Source: Flavobacterium sp. LC2016-12 (GTDB taxonomy: Bacteria; Bacteroidota; Bacteroidia; Flavobacteriales; Flavobacteriaceae). From it: 64,000 bases of DNA. The translations under genes and the position numbers were made by a program. A model generated the notes under the pieces. It was not told the origin of the DNA and did no database searches. It saw only the letters and a program-made list of their open reading frames with translations. The stretch covers positions 496,001-560,000 of the forward strand of contig NZ_JADKPT010000001.1 in assembly GCF_015351595.1 (NCBI RefSeq), given 5' to 3'. Of this stretch, positions 56,596 through 64,000 are shown one piece after another. Every line of letters starts with the position of its first letter. The stretch's first letter is position 1.

Positions 56596-59199
56596 ATGAA
56601 CATAAATAAATTTACAACTAAATCGCAGGAAGCCATTCAGCTTTCGCAGCAATTGGCGCAACGATACGGACAGCAGCAAATAGAAAACGAACACATTTTT
56701 AAAGCCATTTTTGAGGTTGACGAAAATGTAGCACCGTTTATTTTGAAAAAACTGAACGTAAATGTGCCATTGTTTTTACAAATACTAGATTCAACAATTC
56801 AGAGCTTTCCAAAAGTTTCGGGAGGCGATATTATGCTTTCCAGAGATGCTAATAAAGCGTTGAATGAAGCTGAAATTATTGCACAAAAAATGAACGATGA
56901 ATACGTTTCAATCGAACATTTAATTTTAGCGATTTTCGATTCAAAAAGTAAAGTGGCCCAAATTTTAAAAGATCAGGGCGTAACCGGAAAAGCTTTAAAA
57001 GCAACTATTGAAGAACTAAGAAAAGGCGAAAGAGTAACTTCAGCTTCAGCGGAAGAGACTTATAATGCCTTAAATAAATACGCTAAAAACTTAAACGAAT
57101 TAGCGCGTGAAGGAAAACTGGATCCGGTTATTGGTCGTGATGAAGAAATTCGTCGTGTATTGCAAATTTTGACCAGAAGAACCAAAAACAACCCAATGTT
57201 AGTTGGGGAGCCTGGAGTTGGTAAAACTGCTATTGCAGAAGGCTTAGCGCACAGAATTGTAGATGGCGACGTGCCTGAAAACTTAAAAGATAAAATCGTT
57301 TTCTCTTTAGATATGGGAGCCTTAATTGCCGGTGCAAAATACAAAGGAGAATTTGAAGAAAGATTAAAATCAGTAGTAAAAGAAGTTACAGCTGCCGAAG
57401 GTGATATCGTTTTGTTTATTGACGAGATTCATACCCTTGTTGGTGCGGGTGGAGGAGAAGGTGCGATGGATGCGGCTAATATTCTGAAACCAGCTTTGGC
57501 TCGAGGTGAATTAAGAGCGATTGGAGCAACAACTTTAGATGAATATCAAAAATATTTTGAGAAGGATAAAGCACTAGAGCGTCGTTTTCAAAAGGTTTTG
57601 GTAGATGAACCGGATACGGAAAGTGCAATCTCGATTTTACGTGGTATCAAAGAAAAATACGAAACACATCACAAAGTTCAAATTAAAGATGAGGCGATTA
57701 TTGCCGCTGTTGAACTTTCACAACGCTATATTACGAATCGTTTTTTACCGGATAAAGCGATCGATTTGATGGACGAAGCTGCTTCTAAATTGAGAATGGA
57801 AATCAATTCAAAACCAGAAGAATTAGACGTTTTGGATCGTAAAATAATGCAGTTAGAAATCGAGATTGAAGCCATCAAACGCGAAAAAGAAGAAAGTAAA
57901 TTGAAGATTTTAGGAATGGATTTGGCGAATCTCAAAGAAGAACGCAATGAAATCTATACTAAATGGAAATCGGAAAAAGATGTTGTTGACGGAATTCAAT
58001 CCGTAAAACAAGAAATTGAAGACTTTAAATACGAAGCAGAACGTGCAGAACGTGATGGTGATTACGGAAAAGTAGCTGAAATTCGTTACGGAAAAATCAA
58101 AGAAGCACAAGAACGTCTGGATGTTCTGTTGAAACAACTACAGGAATACCAATCTGGTAATTCTTTGATTAAAGAAGAAGTTACTCGCGAAGATATTGCA
58201 GAAGTGGTAGCCAAATGGACTGGAATTCCGGTAATGAAAATGCTTCAGACTGAAAGAGAAAAACTGCTACATCTTGAAGAAGAATTACACAGAAGAGTAG
58301 TAGGGCAGGAAGAAGCGATAGAAGCGGTGAGTGATGCTGTTCGTAGAAGCCGCGCTGGTTTACAGGATATGAAAAAACCTGTTGGAACATTCTTGTTTTT
58401 AGGGACAACCGGAGTCGGTAAAACAGAGTTAGCAAAAGCCTTGGCCGAATATCTTTTTGATGATGAAAATGCCATGACGCGTATCGACATGAGCGAATAT
58501 CAGGAACGTCACAGTGTGAGCCGCCTGGTTGGTGCGCCTCCGGGATATGTGGGTTATGATGAAGGTGGACAATTGACAGAAGCGGTTCGTAGAAAACCAT
58601 ATTCTGTAATTCTGTTAGACGAAATCGAAAAAGCGCATCCGGATACTTTCAATATTTTATTGCAAGTTTTAGATGAAGGTCGATTGACAGATAACAAAGG
58701 TCGTTTGGCCGATTTCAAAAACACGATTATCATCATGACTTCCAATATGGGAAGTCAGATTATACAAGAGAAATTTGAGAATTTAAAAGGAAGTATCGAT
58801 TCTGCAACCGAAGCTGCAAAAGTGGAAGTTTTAGGATTATTGAAACAAACCGTACGTCCTGAATTTATAAATCGTATTGACGAAATCGTAATGTTTACGC
58901 CATTAACTGTCGATAACATCTCTAGAATTGTAAGTTTACAATTGAAGAGCGTTAGCAAGATGCTGGCTTTACAAGGCATTACAATGGATGCAACTCCGGA
59001 AGGAATCAAATATCTTTCAGATAAAGGTTATGATCCTGAGTTTGGTGCAAGACCAGTGAAGCGTGTGATTCAGAGAGAAGTTTTGAATCAATTGTCTAAA
59101 GAAATCCTGGCTGGAAATATTACAACAGACAGTATTATCTTGATTGATGCTTTCGATGGTAAATTGGTTTTCAGAAACCAGACACAAGCAGTTGAATAA
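56596..59199 (+). CDS. clpB: ATP-dependent chaperone ClpB
   Basis: A disaggregase of the Hsp100 family that works with DnaK. The protein is 867 residues. The N domain starts [18 protein letters not shown]. The first ATPase has [15 protein letters not shown] and Walker [12 protein letters not shown], followed by the coiled-coil M domain (about 405-525). The second ATPase has [16 protein letters not shown], Walker [11 protein letters not shown] and [11 protein letters not shown], and the end has [10 protein letters not shown]. Heat-shock control is usual for the family; no CIRCE-like element was seen. A strong terminator follows. Confidence 0.97.
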   Translation: MNINKFTTKSQEAIQLSQQLAQRYGQQQIENEHIFKAIFEVDENVAPFILKKLNVNVPLFLQILDSTIQSFPKVSGGDIMLSRDANKALNEAEIIAQKMNDEYVSIEHLILAIFDSKSKVAQILKDQGVTGKALKATIEELRKGERVTSASAEETYNALNKYAKNLNELAREGKLDPVIGRDEEIRRVLQILTRRTKNNPMLVGEPGVGKTAIAEGLAHRIVDGDVPENLKDKIVFSLDMGALIAGAKYKGEFEERLKSVVKEVTAAEGDIVLFIDEIHTLVGAGGGEGAMDAANILKPALARGELRAIGATTLDEYQKYFEKDKALERRFQKVLVDEPDTESAISILRGIKEKYETHHKVQIKDEAIIAAVELSQRYITNRFLPDKAIDLMDEAASKLRMEINSKPEELDVLDRKIMQLEIEIEAIKREKEESKLKILGMDLANLKEERNEIYTKWKSEKDVVDGIQSVKQEIEDFKYEAERAERDGDYGKVAEIRYGKIKEAQERLDVLLKQLQEYQSGNSLIKEEVTREDIAEVVAKWTGIPVMKMLQTEREKLLHLEEELHRRVVGQEEAIEAVSDAVRRSRAGLQDMKKPVGTFLFLGTTGVGKTELAKALAEYLFDDENAMTRIDMSEYQERHSVSRLVGAPPGYVGYDEGGQLTEAVRRKPYSVILLDEIEKAHPDTFNILLQVLDEGRLTDNKGRLADFKNTIIIMTSNMGSQIIQEKFENLKGSIDSATEAAKVEVLGLLKQTVRPEFINRIDEIVMFTPLTVDNISRIVSLQLKSVSKMLALQGITMDATPEGIKYLSDKGYDPEFGARPVKRVIQREVLNQLSKEILAGNITTDSIILIDAFDGKLVFRNQTQAVE

Positions 59200-59221
59200 T
59201 CTTAATAAAAAATAATTTTCC

Positions 59222-59256
59222 AAAACACCAGTTTTTTAGCTGGTGTTTTTTTTTGG
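59222..59256 (+). terminator. Intrinsic terminator after clpB
   Basis: Arms 59222-59231/59240-59249 (AAAACACCAG and complement) with a TTTTTTTT tail. Confidence 0.9.
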
Positions 59257-59388
59257 AATTAAATTATAACCGTGAATAATGAAACTTTTTTTCAAAGTCT
59301 TATAAAGAAATTGATTCGTTAAATTCTGAACTTTATATTATATAAAAAACATTATATTTAATCAAATAAATAACTAAAAACCAATACT

Positions 59389-59508
59389 ATGAACAATATT
59401 TTTAGAGGATTAATCGCAGGTTACGGAGCAAAAAAATTAGGCGGAGGCTGTTTTGGAACAATCTTAGTTTTTGTCATTATCTGGGTTCTTTTAGGACAAT
59501 GCAGTTAA
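59389..59508 (+). CDS. 39-residue membrane micro-protein
   Basis: ATG to TAA encodes MNNIFRGLIAGYGAKKLGGG followed by CFGTILVFVIIWVLLGQCS. A short amphipathic-basic start with a GAKKLGGGC turn is followed by one membrane helix of about 16 residues. It lies 80 bp before the DUF808 gene and 189 bp after clpB, behind its own terminator-separated start. The clean composition, single helix and proper stop argue that it is real; function unknown. It was too short for automatic gene calling. Confidence 0.6.
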   Translation: MNNIFRGLIAGYGAKKLGGGCFGTILVFVIIWVLLGQCS

Positions 59509-59588
59509 TATTTTAGCCGAAAATTGAATGAAAAGTAGTAGATTCGCACAACCAAATTAAGTAGAATTACAAAATAAAAACAATTATA

Positions 59589-60479
59589 ATGGCATCAGGT
59601 TTTTTCGTACTATTAGATGATATTGCAGCAATTATGGACGATGTTGCAGTAATGAGTAAAGTTGCAGCAAAAAAAACTGCAGGGATTTTAGGAGACGATT
59701 TAGCTGTTAATGCCGAAAAAGCTTCCGGATTTGCTTCTTCAAGAGAACTTCCGGTACTATGGGCAATCAGTAAAGGATCATTACTTAACAAGATAATCAT
59801 TTTACCAATAGCCTTTTTATTAAGTGCTTTTTTCCCAGTTGCAATTATTGTGGTTTTAGTTTTGGGCGGATTGTTCTTAGCCTACGAAGGAGCTGAAAAA
59901 ATATACGAGTTTATATTTCCGCATTCGCATGAAGAATCAGAAGGAATAACGGAAGAAACCTTTACCGAGGAACAAATTCTTGAAATGGAAAAAGGAAAAA
60001 TAAAATCAGCAATCGTAACTGATTTTATTCTCTCTGTTGAAATTGTGATTATCGCTTTGAGTACGGTAGTTGGTAAACCTATTTCACAGCAAATCGTTGT
60101 AGTATCGATCATTGCAGTAATCGCTACTATTGGCGTTTATGGGATTGTAGCATTAATTGTCCGTATGGATGAGGCAGGTTATAAACTTATTAAGTTTAGT
60201 AAAAAAGAGAAAAGTGTCACAAAATTTATTGGTAATATTTTGGTTAAAGCACTTCCATTAATTATAAAAAGTTTAACCGTTATTGGTACAATTGCTTTGT
60301 TATTAGTTGCCGGAGGTATTTTTGTGCATCATATTCCCTTTTTTCATCATTTATCACTTAAAATTAATCTTCCTGATATTATAAAAGAATTTGTAGTAGG
60401 TTTAGCCTTAGGACTTGTAGTCTTGGTGATCGTAAATTTGATAAAAAAAATACTTCCTAAAAAAGCTACTGCAGCATAA
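59589..60479 (+). CDS. DUF808 (YedI) family membrane protein
   Basis: A 296-residue inner-membrane protein. The N-terminus ASGFFVLLDDIAAIMDDVAVMSKVAAKKTAGILGDDLAVNAE (read in pieces) and the SRELPVLWAISKGSLLNK region are the DUF808/YedI hallmark; about five membrane segments follow, ending KKILPKKATAA. Its function is not known. The micro-protein gene just upstream may be co-transcribed. Confidence 0.93.
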   Translation: MASGFFVLLDDIAAIMDDVAVMSKVAAKKTAGILGDDLAVNAEKASGFASSRELPVLWAISKGSLLNKIIILPIAFLLSAFFPVAIIVVLVLGGLFLAYEGAEKIYEFIFPHSHEESEGITEETFTEEQILEMEKGKIKSAIVTDFILSVEIVIIALSTVVGKPISQQIVVVSIIAVIATIGVYGIVALIVRMDEAGYKLIKFSKKEKSVTKFIGNILVKALPLIIKSLTVIGTIALLLVAGGIFVHHIPFFHHLSLKINLPDIIKEFVVGLALGLVVLVIVNLIKKILPKKATAA

Positions 60480-60504
60480 TAATCTACGTGCTATAAAGAT
60501 ATTT

Positions 60505-60545
60505 AAACACTAGTCGAAAGGCTGGTGTTTTTTTTTTTTTTTTTG
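60505..60545 (+). terminator. Intrinsic terminator after the DUF808 gene
   Basis: Arms 60505-60513/60522-60530 (AAACACTAG against CTGGTGTTT) followed by 13 or more T. Confidence 0.88.
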
Positions 60546-60826
60546 AAGCAGAATAATCATTTCCCTAAGAACACCTGTCCCGCTATCCACTTGTATCTTT
60601 TTACCCGCTGAAAAAGCGGCTAAAAAGGATACCGCTGCTATCGGGGCTAGGGTTGAAAATTCAATTTTCATAAGAAATAACGGTAGTTGTGTTATTTTTT
60701 TTCATCGGGCAAAGTGTTGACATGTAGTTGTTTAATGTGCTCTTAAAAATATTTAACATTTAGCCAAAGCAACCAATGCAACGCATTCGCATCTTCATAG
60801 TAATTAACAATTAATTATTATTTTAT
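60546..60826. other. Non-genic stretch with an interspersed repeat
   Basis: Between the DUF808 gene and the small lipoprotein gene there is a repeat at 60573-60652, then AT-rich sequence to 60826 without an ORF of note. No clear promoter match (TAnnTTTG) was found close to 60827. Confidence 0.5.
60573..60652. repeat. Interspersed repeat with long hairpin (TAGCCC-type, second copy)
   Basis: The reverse strand begins TAGCCCCGATAGCAGCGG and holds a hairpin (60593-60609/60615-60632, with CCGCT/AGCGG core and a TTTTTA/TAAAAA extension). It shares the TAGCCC(A/C)GAT end with 27790-27880. Confidence 0.6.
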
Positions 60827-61240
60827 ATGAAAAGTTTTAGATTAAAATCAGTTTTAGTAGTATTATTTTTATCATTAGCAGTTGTTTCATGCAACAATGA
60901 CGATGACGACGCAGAAACTCCTAGCCCAGTAGCCAAAGCTGCATTTGTAACGGAGGTTAAAGGACCAGCAACCGGAAAAGTAAACGATGAGCTTAGTTAT
61001 GAAGTGACTTTTGTGGTAGATAACGCTTGTGGAGAATTTGATAAAATTAGCGAAGTAACACTTGGTACAGTAAAAGGATTACAGGTTGAAGCAAAATACC
61101 CATCAGCGGTTTGTACGCAACAAGTTCCAGCTCCTAAAAAGACGACTTACAAATTCAAGTCAGCTGCAAAAGGAACTTTTGATATCAAATTCAGAAAATC
61201 TGAAACTGAATTTATCACAACAAAAGTGGTTATTGATTAA
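60827..61240 (+). CDS. Small lipoprotein with acidic linker
   Basis: A 137-residue lipoprotein (lipobox AVVSCNNDDDDAE). After an Asp-rich linker comes one Ig-like beta-sandwich: FVTEVKGPATGKVNDELSYEVTFVVDNACG (in two pieces) and KGTFDIKFRKSETEF. Two cysteines in the sandwich (about 69 and 96) may form a disulfide. The surface-exposed acidic linker is typical of Bacteroidota lipoproteins. No function can be assigned. Confidence 0.8.
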   Translation: MKSFRLKSVLVVLFLSLAVVSCNNDDDDAETPSPVAKAAFVTEVKGPATGKVNDELSYEVTFVVDNACGEFDKISEVTLGTVKGLQVEAKYPSAVCTQQVPAPKKTTYKFKSAAKGTFDIKFRKSETEFITTKVVID

Positions 61241-61268
61241 TACAGTTTTTAGGTTATAGATTTAGGTT

Positions 61269-61337
61269 GAAAGCCATTTTGTAATTATTTAATTCATTCC
61301 ATATAGAATTAAGTAATTGTAAAATGGTTTTCTTTTT
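61269..61337 (+). terminator. Long intrinsic terminator
   Basis: GAAAGCCATTTTGTAATTATTTAA pairs largely with the stretch 61310-61332 ending ATGGTTTTC, followed by TTTTTTT. The arms span about 61269-61295 and 61311-61332. Confidence 0.8.
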
Positions 61338-61415
61338 TTGAATAAGTACTTAAAGTCAATAAACATAATCTTAGTGAACTTTACATAAATCTTTCCGCCC
61401 TTGCGGTTAATCAAC

Positions 61416-61446
61416 TTTGTCATTCCTCTAAAAATTACTATTTTTG
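61416..61446 (+). promoter_or_regulatory. Promoter of the carbon-nitrogen hydrolase gene
   Basis: TTTG at 61416-61419 and TATTTTTG at 61439-61446 with a 19-bp spacer match the consensus fully. The TTG at 61444 that would extend the reading frame lies inside the -7 element and so cannot be the start codon. Confidence 0.75.
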
Positions 61447-61464
61447 CACTCTAAATTTTATGTC

Positions 61465-62352
61465 ATGCCGAAAAGAAAATATAAAATAGCCGTTATTCAG
61501 TTAAACCTGAATGACGTTGCCGAAAATAATCTTAAAAAATGTATCAGTTGGGTTAAAGATGCTGCCAGTAAAGGGGCAGAAGTGATCTTATTACCAGAAT
61601 TATATAGCAGTCATTATTTTTGCCAAAGTGAAGATGTCGATAATTTTGCTTTAGCAGAACCATTGTATAGTACTTCTTTTATTGCTTTTAGCGCATTGGC
61701 AAAAGAATTAGGGGTGGTAATCATTGTTCCTTTCTTCGAAAAAAGAATGGCTGGAATCTATCACAATAGTGCATACATCATCGATACAGACGGAACTGAA
61801 GCTGGTTTATACCGCAAAATGCACATTCCGGACGATCCTCATTTCTACGAAAAGTTCTATTTCACACCTGGTGATTTAGGTTTTCAGGCTATAGAAACTA
61901 AAAAAGGAAAAGTTGGGACCCTTATTTGTTGGGATCAATGGTATCCGGAAGCAGCTCGTATTACTGCCTTAAAAGGTGCAGAAGTATTGTTTTATCCAAC
62001 AGCAATTGGATGGCATCCAAAAGAAAAAGAACAGTACGGAGAAAATCAATACGGTGCCTGGATGAACGTAATGAAAGGCCATGCGGTTGCAAATGGTGTT
62101 TTCGTTGCCGCTGCTAACCGAATTGGTTTAGAGCAGTATATCGACGGAACTGACGGAATTCAGTTCTGGGGAGCATCGTTTATCGCGGGACCTCAAGGTG
62201 AAATTTTAGCGCAGGCGTCTCACGATCAGGAAGAAATCTTAATTGCAGAAGTTGATTTAGATTTACAGGAAAATGTACGTCAAAACTGGCCATTTTTCAG
62301 AGACAGAAGAATTGATGCTTTTGGTGATATTACTAAGAGAGCAATCGATTAA
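61465..62352 (+). CDS. Carbon-nitrogen hydrolase, probable N-carbamoylputrescine amidase
   Basis: A nitrilase-superfamily enzyme with the Glu-Lys-Cys triad: Glu45 in LLPELYSSHYF, Lys118 in YRKMHIPDDP, Cys155 in TLICWDQWYPEAAR. The 295-residue length and the long conserved blocks (FTPGDLGF, GWHPKEKEQYGENQ, NRIGLEQ) match AguB, which converts N-carbamoylputrescine to putrescine. The partner agmatine deiminase is not inside the window. I take the ATG at 61465 (MPKRKYKIAVIQ), because the promoter overlaps the alternative start. Confidence 0.92.
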   Translation: MPKRKYKIAVIQLNLNDVAENNLKKCISWVKDAASKGAEVILLPELYSSHYFCQSEDVDNFALAEPLYSTSFIAFSALAKELGVVIIVPFFEKRMAGIYHNSAYIIDTDGTEAGLYRKMHIPDDPHFYEKFYFTPGDLGFQAIETKKGKVGTLICWDQWYPEAARITALKGAEVLFYPTAIGWHPKEKEQYGENQYGAWMNVMKGHAVANGVFVAAANRIGLEQYIDGTDGIQFWGASFIAGPQGEILAQASHDQEEILIAEVDLDLQENVRQNWPFFRDRRIDAFGDITKRAID

Positions 62353-62375
62353 ATAAGTTAAAACGATAATTGAAG

Positions 62376-62405
62376 AAGGACAAATTTATATTTGTCCTTT
62401 TTTAT
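62376..62405 (+). terminator. Intrinsic terminator of the hydrolase gene
   Basis: Arms 62376-62384/62391-62399 (AAGGACAAA and complement) with a T run to about 62403. Confidence 0.88.
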
Positions 62406-62411
62406 TGGAAA

Positions 62412-62448
62412 TAAAAAAGGCGGTTTCAAATTTGAAACCGCCTTTTGC
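62412..62448 (-). terminator. Intrinsic terminator of the OmpA-type gene (minus strand)
   Basis: Perfect 16-bp arms 62415-62430/62431-62446 (AAAAGGCGGTTTCAAA and complement); the A run at 62412-62418 gives a T run on the minus strand. Confidence 0.88.
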
Positions 62449-62465
62449 ATTTATATTTATAGAGA

Positions 62466-63728
62466 TTATTTCACTTGGAAAGTAACTCTTCTCACGATTT
62501 GACGTGCTTCTTTAGAATTTTTGTTTACAGAAGTATCTTCTCCGTTAGCAATTACATTCAATCTTGAAGCATCGATTCCTGCATTTGTAGCCACTTTTTT
62601 CACAGCTTCAGCTCTTTTTCTTGACAATTCAGTGTTGTAGCTTGAATTTCCAATTTCGTCAGCATAACCTATAATGTCAGCAGATTTTCCTGGATTATTT
62701 TTTAAATATTTCACTAAGAAATCAACACCAGATAAAGAAGCATTTGTTGGTTTAGAAGAGTTAAAGTCGAAGTATACATTTACATATCCACCGTTAATTA
62801 ATTCTTCTACAGTGCTGTTTGTTAGGTTGTTATCGCCTTTTTTAGCGTAAGTTTTGTCTAAGTAGCTTTCTAATTCATCAGGAACACCATTTTGGTTTGT
62901 ATCAATTGATTGTCCTTTTGTATTTACAGCGACACCAGTAATTGAGTTTGGTTCTAAATCATATAAATCAGCTACACCATCTTTGTCTGTATCCAAAAGA
63001 CCAGTTTCAATTAAGCCAACTCTTTGTTCAAGTTCGTCGTATCTGTCTTCTTCGCCAACCCAGTCAGCATGTTTTTCGTTTTTACCCAAGTAAAACGTCA
63101 AACCGACTGAAGCATTTAATAAAACACCATCAAATGAGCCTGTTGTAGTTCTGCCCATTCCGTCAAAGTTCCAGTTTTGTTTTCCATTTACAATTCCGGT
63201 AAGATCTCCGGTTAAGGCAACACTATTGCTTAATTTAATTTGTCCTGTTAATCCAAGAATTCCATGACCCATATAATCTTGACCACCATATCCGGTTTCA
63301 GTACTTATTTGAGCAACTCCAAAACCACCATGTGCCAAGACACCAATAGTATTAGTCCAGGTCTCAAAATTTAAAGCTCTACCAATGTTTACAACACCTT
63401 GCAAACTTGCTCTAACATAACGGCTTTCAAAATCTGGTGTATCGTCTCTTTCTGTAAATTGGTCATAACCAACATCTAATTTTACCCCAAATTTAGGACT
63501 AAACATATATCTTACACCTAAGTCTGCGTGAAACGGATTAAGAGTTGCAGTAGAATAACCAGGAGTCATTGTTCTGGTTGGTTTGTTAACACCACCATTT
63601 AATTCGATTGACCACTTGTCATATGGTTCTTTATCTATAGAAGGCTGTGTTGAAGTAGTTGCCATATTTTGTGCATTTGCTGCAAATGCCAGTATTAACA
63701 GGGATACGGAGGCTAATTTCTTTTTCAT
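62466..63728 (-). CDS. OmpA family outer-membrane protein with TSP type-3 linker
   Basis: A 420-residue outer-membrane protein, probably an abundant one. The signal peptide (cut near ANAQN) is followed by a barrel of about eight strands (to about residue 220; VRYMFSPKFGVKLDVGYDQF). An acidic calcium-binding-type linker holds TSP3-like DTDKDGVADLYD and DTNQNGVPDELE. The C-terminal OmpA domain (about 305-420) has VYFDFNSSKP, YADEIGNSSYN, LSRKRAEAVK and RRVTFQVK for peptidoglycan binding. I start at the second ATG (MKKKLASV); the first (63737) adds three residues. It resembles the P60-like OmpA proteins of Flavobacterium. Confidence 0.92.
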   Translation of the reverse strand: MKKKLASVSLLILAFAANAQNMATTSTQPSIDKEPYDKWSIELNGGVNKPTRTMTPGYSTATLNPFHADLGVRYMFSPKFGVKLDVGYDQFTERDDTPDFESRYVRASLQGVVNIGRALNFETWTNTIGVLAHGGFGVAQISTETGYGGQDYMGHGILGLTGQIKLSNSVALTGDLTGIVNGKQNWNFDGMGRTTTGSFDGVLLNASVGLTFYLGKNEKHADWVGEEDRYDELEQRVGLIETGLLDTDKDGVADLYDLEPNSITGVAVNTKGQSIDTNQNGVPDELESYLDKTYAKKGDNNLTNSTVEELINGGYVNVYFDFNSSKPTNASLSGVDFLVKYLKNNPGKSADIIGYADEIGNSSYNTELSRKRAEAVKKVATNAGIDASRLNVIANGEDTSVNKNSKEARQIVRRVTFQVK

Positions 63729-63768
63729 GATATTCAATATTAAGTTGGTTTTTATTTTAAACTCATGA

Positions 63769-63776
63769 CAAAATTA
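63769..63776 (-). promoter_or_regulatory. -7 element of the OmpA-type gene
   Basis: The plus-strand CAAAATTA reads TAATTTTG on the minus strand, a perfect -7 consensus about 40 bp before the start codon. A clear -33 was not found. Confidence 0.45.
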
Positions 63777-63878
63777 TACTTAGACTTTTAAATTCTGTTG
63801 TATATACTCTTACATAATTTCCATGTTTTAGGTTTTTATTATGCATATTTGTTAATGAAATCTAAATTATGGGCATAA

Positions 63879-63912
63879 AAAAAGAGTAAAATGTTTTATT
63901 TTACCCTTTTCT
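63879..63912 (-). terminator. Intrinsic terminator of the gene entering from the right edge
   Basis: On the minus strand AAAAGGGTAAAAT and ATTTTACTCTTTT (arms 63898-63910/63880-63892) are followed by T residues. Confidence 0.75.
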
Positions 63913-63930
63913 TAGATTGATGGTTGAAAC

Positions 63931-64000
63931 TTATTTTAAATCTGGCTGATAGATTTTTACGGTTCCGTCACCTTCGCTGCTGACAACCAAAAGACTTCTT
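63931..64000 (-). CDS. C-terminal end of an unidentified gene (partial)
   Basis: The minus strand has an open frame entering at the edge and ending at TAA (63931-63933), encoding a C-terminus that ends EGDGTVKIYQPDLK. The pattern S-x-G-D-G-T-V-x-I-Y resembles the last blade of a beta-propeller protein, but 22 residues are too few for a family call. A terminator follows at 63879-63912. Confidence 0.5.
   Translation of the reverse strand, partial: RSLLVVSSEGDGTVKIYQPDLK

Overview
The window is AT-rich chromosomal DNA of a Flavobacterium-like member of the Bacteroidota. The main evidence is: a type IX secretion/gliding adhesin module with a CHU_C-type C-terminal domain, PorP/SprF, a PorE-like OmpA protein and PorD; promoters of the Bacteroidota type (TTTG, about 19-23 bp, TAnnTTTG) with few Shine-Dalgarno sequences; bacillithiol-linked YtxJ; and many family-typical proteins (BamD-omega-CoaBC order, VF530, GxxExxY). 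No rRNA, tRNA, CRISPR array, phage or complete insertion sequence was seen.

Layout. 1-6137: C-terminal part of a giant repetitive adhesin, its PorP/SprF partner and a PorE-like lipoprotein/OmpA protein. 6141-6290: possible small RNA or micro-ORF. 6384-22781: housekeeping genes (ligA, split 5'-nucleotidase, dapA, bamD-rpoZ-like-coaBC, porD, recN, fabV, a glycosyltransferase, coaE and a two-component system). 22782-25922: a short structured transcription unit, then rtcB, prfH and a TPR gene, which look like an RNA-repair/ribosome-rescue operon. 26059-32856: minus-strand block (acyl-ACP thioesterase, miaA, ion channel, DnaQ/GIY-YIG fusion, YggS, hydroxyacyl-CoA dehydrogenase, Gfo/Idh/MocA). 33000-41638: pcm, HTH-Fic, smpB, small envelope proteins, an acetyltransferase, an aldose epimerase and an M1 peptidase.

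41797-53608 is an arginine/proline biosynthesis cluster: acetyltransferase, argG, argC, argD, proA, proB, argF', argB, argE, argH. It contains every step from glutamate to arginine by the linear acyl-ornithine route, plus the first two steps of proline synthesis; proC is not in it. It starts with a long structured leader holding a 28-codon ORF. Nearly every spacer carries a different palindromic repeat, and an inverted-repeat-flanked, frameshifted GxxExxY gene sits between proB and argF'. 53766-64000 holds two membrane proteins, ytxJ, clpB, a DUF808 protein with a 39-residue micro-protein upstream, a small lipoprotein, an N-carbamoylputrescine amidase-like hydrolase, a major OmpA-type porin, and the 3' end of one more minus-strand gene.

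The items most worth following up are the rtcB-prfH-TPR operon with its upstream short transcription unit, the arginine leader, and the inverted-repeat-bounded GxxExxY cassette.
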